The notes under the pieces were generated by a model. It searched no databases and was not told the DNA's origin. It worked only from the letters and a program-made list of their open reading frames with translations. A stretch of 64,000 nucleotides of DNA from Eudorina sp. 2006-703-Eu-15 (lineage: Eukaryota > Chlorophyta > Chlorophyceae > Chlamydomonadales > Volvocaceae), in assembly GCA_003117195.1 (NCBI GenBank), contig BDSI01000058.1, positions 685,675 to 749,674 on the forward strand, written 5' to 3'. The translations under genes and the position numbers were made by a program. Shown here in pieces: positions 52,701 to 64,000 of the stretch. The first letter of the stretch is position 1, and the number at the start of each line of letters is the position of its first letter.

Positions 52701-55700
52701 GCGCTTCGGGCACCCCGCACGGCGTGTAAAATTCAGCAACAGATCGTCACCAGGGTTCGCACGTGGTCCCCCACCGTACTACTGATCTGGCCCATTGGTG
52801 CTTACGTGCCCAGTGCTGATGGGATGGGCGGTTTTCACCAAGGTATGAACGATCCATGTCAAAACAGTGCATCTTCAAGTCCATACCCGTCACATGCTAC
52901 TGAGCTCGCGTGTGAGGGCATGCACCCAGCCAGCAGGCGGCTCCTGGCGACGCACGGCGGCTACATACAGGCGCGGTATGCCATCCAGCAGCGCGCGCGG
53001 CAGCAGCTAGCCGCAGCAACACATGCCACATACATGATGAGGTGGCACACGCACACAGGTAGGCCTGCCTGCGGCCGCGTGCTCAGACAGAGGTGGTGTG
53101 GGAAGCCCACCAGGCCAGGCCGCCAGCCGCCCACAGCGGCACACACGGACCAGGCGGTGTCAGGGACAGGAGCTAGGGCTGCCCCAGGCTGCCTGCGCTT
53201 CGGGCACCCCGCACGGCGTGTAAAAATCAGCAACAGATCGTCACCAGGGGTTCGCACGTGGTCCCCCACCGTACTACTGATCTGGCCCATTGGTGCTTAC
53301 GTGCCAGTGCTGATGGGATGGGCGGTTTTCACCAAGGTATGAACGATCCATGTCAAAACAGTGCATCTTCAAGTCCATACCCGTCACATGCTACTGAGCT
53401 CGCGTGTGAGGGCACCCAGCCAGCAGGCGGCTCCTGGCGACGCACGGCGGCTACATACACGCGCGGTATGCCATCCAGCAGCGCGCGCGCAGCAGCTAGC
53501 CGCAGCAACACATGCCACATACATGATGAGGTGGCACACGCACACAGGTAGGCCTGCCTGCGGCCGCGTGCTCAGACAGAGGTGGTGTGGGAAGCCCACC
53601 AGGCCAGGCCGCCAGCCGCCCACAGCGGCACACACGGACCAGGCGGTGTCAGGGACAGGAGCTAGGGCTGCCCCAGGCTGCCTGCGCTTCGGGCACCCCG
53701 CACGGCGTGTAAAATTCAGCAACAGATCGTCACCAGGGATTCGCACGTGGTCCCCCACCGTACTACTGATCTGGCCCATTGGTGCTTACGTGCCCAGTGC
53801 TGATGGGATGGGCGGTTTTCACCAAGGTATGAACGATCCATGTCAAAACAGTGCATCTTCAAGTCCATACCCGTCACATGCTACTGAGCTCGCGTGTGAG
53901 GGCACCCAGCCAGCAGGCGGCTCCTGGCGACGCACGGCGGCTACATACACGCGCGGTATGCCATCCAGCAGCGCGCGCGGCAGCAGCTAGCCGCAGCAAC
54001 ACATGCCACATACATGATGAGGTGGCACACGCACACAGGTAGGCCTGCCTGCGGCCGCGTGCTCAGACAGAGGTGGTGTGGGAAGCCCACCAGGCCAGGC
54101 CGCCAGCCGCCCACAGCGGCACACACGGACCAGGCGGTGTCAGGGACAGGAGCTAGGGCTGCCCCAGGCTGCCTGCGCTTCGGGCACCCCGCACGGCGTG
54201 TAAAATTCAGCAACAGATCGTCACCAGGGGTTCGCACGTGGTCCCCCACCGTACTACTGATCTGGCCCATTGGGGCTTACGTGCCCAGTGCTGATGGGAT
54301 GGGCGGTTTTCACCAAGGTATGAACGATCCATGTCAAAACAGTGCATCTTCAAGTCCATACCCGTCACATGCTACTGAGCTCGCGTGTGAGGGCACCCAG
54401 CAGCAGGCGGCTCCTGGCGACGCACGGCGGCTACATACACGCGCGGTATGCCATCCAGCAGCGCGCGCGGCAGCAGCTAGCCGCAGCAACACATGCCACA
54501 TACATGATGAGGTGGCACACGCACACAGGTAGGCCTGCCTGCGGCCGCGTGCTCAGACAGAGGTGGTGTGGGAAGCCCACCAGGCCAGGCCGCCAGCCGC
54601 CCACAGCGGCACACACGGACCAGGCGGTGTCAGGGACAGGAGCTAGGGCTGCCCCAGGCTGCCTGCACTTCGGGCACCCCGCACGGCGTGTAAAATTCAG
54701 CAACAGATCGTCACCAGGGGTTCGCACGTGGTCCCCCACCGTACTACTGATCGGGCCCATTGGTGCTTACGTGCCCAGTGCTGATGGGATGGGCGGTTTT
54801 CACCAAGGTATGAACGATCCATGGCAAAACAGTGCATCTTCAAGTCCATACCCGTCACATGCTACTGAGCTCGCGTGTGAGGGCACCCAGCCAGCAGGCG
54901 GCTCCTGGCGACGCACGGCGGCTACATACACGCGCGGTATGCCATCCAGCAGCGCGCGCGCAGCAGCTAGCCGCAGCAACACATGCCACATACATGATGA
55001 GGTGGCACACGCACACAGGTAGGCCTGCCTGCGGCCGCGTGCTCAGACAGAGGTGGTGTGGGAAGCCCACCAGGCCAGGCCGCCAGCCGCCCACAGCGGC
55101 ACACACGGACCAGGCGGTGTCAGGGACAGGAGCTAGGGCTGCCCCAGGCTGCCTGCGCTTCGGGCACCCCGCACGGCGTGTAAAATCAGCAACAGATCGT
55201 CACCAGGGATTCGCACGTGGTCCCCACCGTACTACTGATCTGGCCCATTGGTGCTTACGTGCCAGTGCTGATGGGATGGGCGGTTTTCACCAAGGTATGA
55301 ACGATCCATGTCAAAACAGTGCATCTTCAAGTCCATACCCGTCACATGCTACTGAGCTCGCGTGTGAGGGCACCCAGCCAGCAGGCGGCTCCTGGCGACG
55401 CACGGCGGCTACATACACGCGCGGTATGCCATCCAGCAGCGCGCGCGGCAGCAGCCGCAGCAACACATGCCACATACATGATGAGGTGGCACACGCACAC
55501 AGGTAGGCCTGCCTGCGGCCGCGTGCTCAGACAGAGGTGGTGTGGGAAGCCCACCAGGCCAGGCCGCCAGCCGCCCACAGCGGCACACACGGACCAGGCG
55601 GTGTCAGGGACAGGAGCTAGGGCTGCCCCAGGCTGCCTGCGCTTCGGGCACCCCGCACGGCGTGTAAAATTCAGCAACAGATCGTCACCATGGGTTCGCA

Positions 55701-58700
55701 CGTGGTCCCCCACCGTACTACTGATCTGGCCCATTGGGCTTACGTGCCCAGTGCTGATGGGATGGGCGGTTTTCACCAAGGTATGAACGATCCATGTCAA
55801 AACAGTGCATCTTCAAGTCCATACCCGTCACATGCTACTGAGCTCGCGTGTGAGGGCATGCACCAGCCAGCAGGCGGCTCCTGGCGACGCACGGCGGCTA
55901 CATACACGCGCGGTATGCCATCCAGCAGCGCGCGCGGCAGCAGCTGCCAGCAACACATGCCACATACATGATGAGGTGGCACACGCACACAGGTAGGCCT
56001 GCCTGCGGCCGCGTGCTCAGACAGAGGTGGTGTGGGAAGCCCACCAGGCCAGGCCGCCAGCCGCCCACAGCGGCACACACGGACCAGGCGGTGTCAGGGA
56101 CAGAGCTAGGGCTGCCCCAGGCTGCCTGCGCTTCGGGCACCCCGCACGGCGTGTAAAATTCAGCAACAGATCGTCACCAGGGATTCGCACGTGGTCCCCC
56201 ACGTACTACTGATCGGGCCCATTGGGCTTACGTGCCCAGTGCTGATGGATGGGCGGTTTTCACCAAGGTATGAACGATCCATGCAAAAACAGTGCATCTT
56301 CAAGTCATACCCGTCACATGCTACTGAGCTCGCGTGTGAGGGCACCCAGCCAGCAGGCGGCTCCTGGCGACGCACGGCGGCTACATACACGCGCGGTATG
56401 CCATCCAGCAGCGCGCGCGGCAGCAGCTAGCCGCAGCAACACATGCCACATACATGATGAGGTGGCACACGCACACAGGTAGCCTGCTGCGGCCGCGTGC
56501 TCAGACAGAGGTGGTGTGGAGAGCCACCAGGCCAGGCCGCCAGCCGCCCACAGCGGCACACACGGACCAGGCGGTGTCAGGGACAGGAGCTAGGGCTGCC
56601 CCAGGCTGCCTGCGCTTCGGGCACCCGCACGGCGTGTAAAATTCAGCAACAGATCGTCACCAGGGGTTCGCACGTGTCCCCCACCGTACTACTGATCGGG
56701 CCCATTGGTGCTTACGTGCCCAGTGCTGATGGGATGGGCGGTTTTCACCAAGGTATGAACGATCCATGTCAAAACAGTGCATCTTCAAGTCCATACCCGT
56801 CACATGCTACTGAGCTCGCGTGTGAGGGCACCACAGCCAGCAGGCGGCTCCTGGCGACGCACCGGCGGCTACATACACGCGCGTATTGCCATCCAGCAGC
56901 GCGCGCAGCAGCAGCCGCAGCAAACACATGCCACATACATGATGAGGTGGCACACGCACACAGGTAGGCCTGCCTGCGGCCGCGTGCTCAGACAGAGGTG
57001 GTGTGGGAAGCCCACCAGGCCAGGCCGCAGCCGCCCACAGCGGCACACGGACCAGGCGGTGTCAGGGACAGGAGCTAGGGCTGCCCAGGCTGCCTGCGCT
57101 TCGGGCACCCGCACGGCGTGTAAAATTCAGCAACAGATCGTCACCAGGGTTCGCACGTGTGCGTCCCCCACCGTACTACTGATCTGGCCCATTGGTGCTT
57201 ACGTGCCAGTGCTGATGGGATGGGCGTTTTTCACCAAGGTATGAACGATCCATGTCAAAACAGTGCATCTTCAAGTCCATACCCGTCACATGCTACTGAG
57301 GCTCGCGTGTGAGGGCACACCCAGCCAGCAGGCGGCTCCTGGCGACGGCACGGCGGCTACATACACGCGCGGTATGCCATCCAGCAGGCGCGCGGCAGCA
57401 GCTAGCCGCAGCAACACATGCCACATACATGATGAGGTGGCACACGCACACAGGTAGGCCTGCCTGCGGCGCGTGCTCAGACAGAGGTGGTGTGGGAAGC
57501 CCACCAGGCCAGGCCGCCAGCCGCCCACAGCGGCACACACGGACCAGGCGGTGTCAGGGACAGGAGCTAGGGCTGCCCAGGCTGCTGCGCTTCGGGCACC
57601 CCGCACGGCGTGTAAAATTCAGCAACAGATCGTCACCAGGGTTCGCACGTGGTCCCCCACCGTACTACTGATCTGGCCCATTGGTGCTTACGTGCCCAGT
57701 GCTGATGGATGGGCGTTTTCACCAAGGTATGAACGATCCATGTCAAAACAGTGCATCTTCAAGTCATACCCGTCACATGCTACTGAGCTCGCGTGTGAGG
57801 CACCCCAGCAGCAGGCGGCTCCTGGCCGACGCAACGGCGGCTACATACACGCGCGGTATGCCATCCAGCAGCGCGCGCGGCAGCAGCTGCCGCAGCAACA
57901 CATGCCACATACATGATGAGGTGGCACCACGCACACAGGTAGGCCTGCCTGCGGGCGTGCTCAGACAGAGGTGGTGTGGGAAGCCCACCAGGCCAGGCCG
58001 CCAGCCGCCCACAGCGGCACACACGGACCAGGCGGTGTCAGGGACAGGAGCTAGGGTGCCCAGGCTGCTGCGCTTCGGGCACCCGCACGGCGTGTAAAAT
58101 TCAGCAACAGATCGTCACCAGGGGTTCGCACGTGGTCCCACCGTACTACTGATCGGCCATTGGTGCTTACGTGCCCAGTGCTGATGGGATGGGCGGTTTT
58201 CACCAAGGTATGAACGATCCATGTCAAAACAGTGCATCTTCAAGTCCATACCCGTCACATGCTACTGAGCTCCGTGTGAGGGCACCCACCCAGCCAGCAG
58301 GCGCTCCTGGCGACGCACGGCGGCTACATACACGCGCGGTTGCCATCCAGCAGCGCGCCGCGGCAGCAGCTGCAGCAACACATGCCACATACATGATGAG
58401 GTGGCACACGCACACAGGTAGGCCTGCCTGCGGCCGCGTGCTCAGACAGAGGTGGTGGGAAGCCCACCAGGCCAGGCCGCCAGCCGCCACAGCGGCACAC
58501 ACGGACCAGGCGGTGTCAGGGAACAGGAGCTAGGGCGCCCCAGGCTGCCTGCGCCTTCGGGCACCCCGCACGGCGTGTAAAATTCAGCAACAGATCGTCA
58601 CCAGGGGTTCGCACGTGGTCCCCCACCGTACTACTGATCTGGCCCATTGGTGCTTACGTGCCCAGTGCTGATGGGATGGGCGGTTTTCACCAAGGTATGA

Positions 58701-61700
58701 ACGATCCATGTCAAAACAGTGCATCTCAAGTCCATACCCGTCACATGCTACTGAGCTCGCGTGTGAGGGCACCCAGCCAGCAGGCGGCTCCTGGCGACGC
58801 ACGGCGGCTACATACACGCGCGGTATCCATCCAGCAGCGCGGCGCGCAGCAAGCGGCGCAGCAACACATGCCACATACATGATGAGGTGGGCACACGCAC
58901 ACAGGTAGGCCTGCCTGCGGCCGCGTGCTCAGACAGAGGTGGGTGGGAAGCCCACCAGGCCAGGCCGCCAGCCGCCACAGCGGCACACACGGACCAGGCG
59001 GTGTCAGGGACAGGAGCTAGGGCTGCCCAGGCTGCCTGCGCTTCGGGCACCCCGCACGGCGTGTAAATTCACAACAGATCGTCACCAGGGTTCGCACGTG
59101 GTCCCCACCGTACTACTGATCTGCCGCATTGGTGCTTACGTGCCCAGTGCTGATGGGATGGGCGGTTTTCACCAAGGTATGAACGATCCATGTCAAAACA
59201 GTGCATCTTCAAGTCCATACCCGTCACATGCTACTGAGCTCGCGTGTGAGGGCATGCACCAGCCAGCAGGCGGCTCCTGGCGACGCACGGCGGCTACATA
59301 CACGCGCGGTATGCCATCCAGCAGCGCGCGCGCAGCAGCTGCAGCAACACATGCCACATACATGATGAGGTGGCACACGCACACAGGTAGGCCTGCCTGC
59401 GGCCGCGTGCTCAGACAGAGGTGGTGTGGGAAGCCCACCAGGCCAGGCCGCCAGCCCCCACAGCGGCACACACGGACCAGGCGGTGTCAGGGACAGGAGC
59501 TAGGGCTGCCCCAGGCTGCCTGCGCTTCGGGCACCCCGCACGGCGTGTAAAATTCAGCAACAGATCGTCACCAGGGTTCGCACGTGGTCCCCCACCGTAC
59601 TACTGATCTGGCCCATTGGTGCTTACGTGCCCAGTGCTGATGGGATGGGCGGTTTTCACAAGGTATGAACGATCCATGTCAAAACAGTGCATCTTCAAGT
59701 CCATACCCGTCACATGCTACTGAGCTCGCGTGTGAGGGCATGCACCCAGCCAGCAGGCGGCTCCTGGCGACGCACGGCGGCTACATACACGCGCGGTATG
59801 CCATCCAGCAGCGCGCGCGCAGCAGCTGCAGCAACACATGCCACATACATGATGAGGTGGCACACGCACACAGGTAGGCCTGCCTGCGGCCGCGTGCTCA
59901 GACAGAGGTGGTGTGGGAAGCCCACCAGGCCAGGCCGCCAGCCGCCCACAGCGGCACACACGGACCAGGCGGTGTCAGGGACAGGAGCTAGGGCTGCCCC
60001 AGGCTGCCTGCGCTTCGGGCACCCCGCACGGCGTGTAAAATTCAGCAACATCGTCACCAGGGGTTCGCACGTGGTCCCCACCGTACTACTGATCTGGCCC
60101 ATTGGTGCTTACGTGCCCAGTGCTGATGGGATGGGCGGTTTTCACCAAGGTATGAACGATCCATGTCAAAACAGTGCATCTTCAAAGTCCATACCCGTCA
60201 CATGCTACTGAGCTCGCGTGTGAGGGCATGCACCCAGCCAGCAGGCGGCTCCTGGCGACGCACGGCGGCTACATACACGCGCGGTATGCCATCCAGCAGC
60301 GCGCGCGGCAGCAGCTGCAGCAACACATGCCACATACATGATGAGGTGGCACACGCACACAGGTAGGCCTGCCTGCGGCCGCGTGCTCAGACAGAGGTGG
60401 TGGGAAGCCCACCAGGCCAGGCCGCCAGCCGCCCACAGCGGCACACACGGACCAGGCGGTGTCAGGGACAGGAGCTAGGGCTGCCCCAGGCTGCCTGCGC
60501 TTCGGGCACCCCGCACGGCGTGTAAAATTCAGCAACAGATCGTCACCAGGGGTTCGCACGTGGTCCCCCACCGTACTACTGATCTGGCCCATTGGTGCTT
60601 ACGTGCCCAGTGCTGATGGGATGGGCGGTTTTCACCAAGGTATGAACGATCCATGTCAAAACAGTGCATCTTCAAGTCCATACCCGTCACATGCTACTGA
60701 GCTCGCGTGTGAGGGCATGCACCCAGCCAGCAGGCGGCTCCTGGCGACGCACGGCGGCTACATACACGCGCGGTATGCCATCCAGCAGCGCGCGCGGCAG
60801 CAGCTGCAGCAACACATGCCACATACATGATGAGGTGGCACACGCACACAGGTAGGCCTGCCTGCGGCCGCGTGCTCAGACAGAGGTGGTGTGGGAAGCC
60901 CACCAGGCCAGGCCGCCAGCCGCCCACAGCGGCACACACGGACCAGGCGGTGTCAGGGACAGGAGCTAGGGCTGCCCCAGGCTGCCTGCGCTTCGGGCAC
61001 CCCGCACGGCGTGTAAAATTCAGCAACAGATCGTCACCAGGGTTCGCACGTGGTCCCCACCGTACTACTGATCTGGCCCATTGGTGCTTACGTGCCCAGT
61101 GCTGATGGGATGGGCGGTTTTCACCAAGGTATGAACGATCCATGTCAAAACAGTGCATCTTCAAGTCCATACCCGTCACATGCTACTGAGCTCGCGTGTG
61201 AGGGCATGCACCCAGCCAGCAGGCGGCTCCTGGCGACGCACGGCGGCTACATACACGCGCGGTATGCCATCCAGCAGCGCGCGCGGCAGCAGCTGCAGCA
61301 ACACATGCCACATACATGATGAGGTGGCACACGCACACAGGTAGGCCTGCCTGCGGCCGCGTGCTCAGACAGAGGTGGTGTGGGAAGCCCACCAGGCCAG
61401 GCCGCCAGCCGCCCACAGCGGCACACACGGACCAGGCGGTGTCAGGGACAGGAGCTAGGGCTGCCCCAGGCTGCCTGCGCTTCGGGCACCCGCACGGCGT
61501 GTAAAATTCAGCAACAGATCGTCACCAGGGGTTCGCACGTGGTCCCCACCGTACTACTGATCTGGCCCATTGGTGCTTACGTGCCCAGTGCTGATGGGAT
61601 GGGCGGTTTTCACCAAGGTATGAACGATCCATGTCAAAACAGTGCATCTTCAAGTCCATACCCGTCACATGCTACTGAGCTCGCGTGTGAGGCATGCACC

Positions 61701-64000
61701 CAGCCAGCAGGCGGCTCCTGGCGACGCACGGCGGCTACATACACGCGCGGTATGCCATCCAGCAGCGCGCGCGGCAGCAGCTGCAGCAACACATGCCACA
61801 TACATGATGAGGTGGCACACGCACACAGGTAGGCCTGCCTGCGGCGCGTGCTCAGACAGAGGTGGTGTGGGAAGCCCACCAGGCCAGGCCGCCAGCCGCC
61901 CACAGCGGCACACACGGACCAGGCGGTGTCAGGGACAGGAGCTAGGGCTGCCCCAGGCTGCCTGCGCTTCGGGCACCCCGCACGGCGTGTAAAATTCAGC
62001 AACAGATCGTCACCAGGGTTCGCACGTGGTCCCCCCGTACTACTGATCTGGCCCATTGTGCTTACGTGCCCAGTGCTGATGGGATGGGCGGTTTTCACCA
62101 AGGTATGAACGATCCATGTCAAAACAGTGCATCTTCAAGTCCATACCCGTCACATGCTACTGAGCTCGCGTGTGAGGGCATGCACCCAGCCAGCAGGCGG
62201 CTCCTGGCGACGCACGGCGGCTACATACACGCGCGTATGCCATCCAGCAGCGCGCGCGGCAGCAGCTGCAGCAACACATGCCACATACATGATGAGGTGG
62301 CACACGCACACAGGTAGGCCTGCCTGCGGCCGCGTGCTCAGACAGAGGTGGTGTGGGAAGCCCACCAGGCCAGGCCGCCAGCCGCCCACAGCGGCACACA
62401 CGGACCAGGCGGTGTCAGGGACAGGAGCTAGGGCTGCCCCAGGCTGCCTGCGCTTCGGGCACCCCGCACGGCGTGTAAAATTCAGCAACAGATCGTCACC
62501 AGGGGTTCGCACGTGGTCCCCACCGTACTACTGATCTGGCCCATTGGTGCTTACGTGCCCAGTGCTGATGGGATGGGCGGTTTTCACCAAGGTATGAACG
62601 ATCCATGTCAAAACAGTGCATCTTCAAGTCCATACCCGTCACATGCTACTGAGCTCGCGTGTGAGGGCATGCACCCAGCCAGCAGGCGGCTCCTGGCGAC
62701 GCACGGCGGCATACACACGCGCGGTATGCCATCCAGCAGCGCGCGCGGCAGCAGCTGCAGCAACACATGCCACATACATGATGAGGTGGCACACGCACAC
62801 AGGTAGGCCTGCCTGCGGCCGCGTGCTCAGACAGAGGTGGTGTGGGAAGCCCACCAGGCCAGGCCGCCAGCCGCCCACAGCGGCACACACGGACCAGGCG
62901 GTGTCAGGGACAGGAGCTAGGGCTGCCCCAGGCTGCCTGCGCTTCGGGCACCCCGCACGGCGTGTAAAATTCAGCAACAGATCGTCACCAGGGGTTCGCA
63001 CGTGGTCCCCCACCGTACTACTGATCTGGCCCATTGGTGCTTACGTGCCCAGTGCTGATGGGATGGGCGGTTTTCACCAAGGTATGAACGATCCATGTCA
63101 AAACAGTGCATCTTCAAGTCCATACCCGTCACATGCTACTGAGCTCGCGTGTGAGGGCATGCACCCAGCCAGCAGGCGGCTCCTGGCGACGCACGGCGGC
63201 TACATACACGCGCGGTATGCCATCCAGCAGCGCGCGCGGCAGCAGCTGCAGCAACACATGCCACATACATGATGAGGTGGCACACGCACACAGGTAGGCC
63301 TGCCTGCGGCCGCGTGCTCAGACAGAGGTGGTGTGGGAAGCCCACCAGGCCAGGCCGCCAGCCGCCCACAGCGGCACACACGGACCAGGCGGTGTCAGGG
63401 ACAGGAGCTAGGGCTGCCCCAGGCTGCCTGCGCTTCGGCACCCCGCACGGCGTGTAAAATTCAGCAACAGATCGTCACCAGGGGTTCGCACGTGGTCCCC
63501 CACCGTACTACTGATCTGGCCCATTGGTGCTTACGTGCCCAGTGCTGATGGGATGGGCGGTTTTCACCAAGGTATGAACGATCCATGTCAAAACAGTGCA
63601 TCTTCAAGTCCATACCCGTCACATGCTACTGAGCTCGCGTGTGAGGGCATGCACCCAGCCAGCAGGCGGCTCCTGGACGCACGGCGGCTACATACACGCG
63701 CGGTATGCCATCAGCAGCGCGCGCGCAGCAGCTGCAGCAACACATGCCACATACATGATGAGGTGGCACACGCACACAGGTAGGCCTGCCTGCGGCCGCG
63801 TGCTCAGACAGAGGTGGTGTGGGAAGCCCACCAGGCCAGGCCGCCAGCCGCCCACAGCGGCACACGGACCAGGCGGTGTCAGGGACAGGAGCTAGGGCTG
63901 CCCCAGGCTGCCTGCGCTTCGGGCACCCCGCACGGCGTGTAAAATTCAGCATCAGATCGTCACCAGGGGTTCGCACGTGTCCCCACCGTACTACTGATCT
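49756..64000. repeat. Satellite array, unit about 488 bp, about 29 copies, open at the right edge
   Basis: All units are head-to-tail. Taking ggtaggcctg or its variant as anchor, copies start near 50114, 50601, 51092, 51582, 52073, 52564, 53058, 53547, 54038, 54528, 55018, 55502, 55992, 56478, 56963, 57453, 57938, 58417, 58904, 59386, 59873, 60362, 60851, 61340, 61828, 62313, 62802, 63293 and 63779. Spacing is 479-494. The first unit is partial, beginning at ggctgcctgcgcttcgggca. Most units contain a NotI site (GCGGCCGC), a TGTAA and a block ctactgatctggcccattgg. Neighbouring units are about 97-99% alike except in the 55.9-59.3 kb zone. The unit length is not a multiple of three, stops fall in all frames, and open frames exist on both strands at once, so I do not call it coding. 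I do not recognise the family. Size, homogeneity and position at a window edge fit a centromeric, subtelomeric or heterochromatic satellite. Confidence 0.97.

Noticed and set aside
49931..63976. Long open frames repeated in every satellite unit on both strands (up to about 226 residues +, 162 residues -)
   Set aside because: The unit length is 479-494 and not a multiple of three, frames are broken differently in each unit, and both strands are open over the same bases because of high GC. No motif or start context is conserved as expected for a gene family.
49756..64000. CRISPR-like or rDNA spacer array
   Set aside because: Units are near 488 bp with no alternation of constant and variable segments, and no rRNA sequence is seen in the window. 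A link to an rDNA intergenic spacer cannot be excluded but has no support here.

Overview
The window reads as nuclear DNA of a volvocine or chlamydomonad green alga. It is GC-rich, its genes are cut into small exons by GT-AG introns, several 3' ends carry the TGTAA poly(A) signal typical of these algae, and one gene encodes PsbX with a chloroplast-plus-thylakoid targeting presequence. Introns and spacers are full of micro- and minisatellites. The species cannot be named from the sequence alone. All gene models here were built by hand from splice sites, reading phase and remembered family motifs, with no database search.

Layout, left to right. 1-3664 (+): 3' part of a TGD4-like chloroplast outer-envelope lipid-transfer protein. 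4552-10769 (+): COX15, mitochondrial heme A synthase, ten exons. 12764-13249 (+): PSBX, a photosystem II subunit. 14318-19522 (-): organellar-type seryl-tRNA synthetase, ten exons, one intron apparently GC-AG. 21516-26272 (+): a GT77-like nucleotide-diphospho-sugar transferase. 28270-33842 (+): an equilibrative nucleoside transporter with very long hydrophilic loops. 34827-about 40329 (-): a USP-type ubiquitin-specific protease with a glutamine-rich insertion. 40784-40939 (+): a possible 51-residue single-pass membrane protein. 41277-43481 (+): CutA with an organelle-targeting extension. 45895-48401 (+): an unrecognised 256-residue protein with three cysteine clusters.

49756-64000 is a satellite array: about 29 direct copies of a unit near 488 bp, running off the right edge. 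Most units keep a NotI site and a TGTAA motif. The left part and the right part of the array are different subfamilies, and the stretch between them is rich in one-base indels, many of them in homopolymers, which may be an assembly-polishing problem.

Four genes serve organelles or are predicted to be targeted to them by presequence (COX15, PsbX, SerRS, CutA), and TGD4 acts at the chloroplast envelope. There is no sign of an operon or a joint pathway; this is ordinary eukaryotic gene order. The least explained items are the satellite, the cysteine-rich gene beside it, and two short sequence motifs that recur in several introns and spacers.
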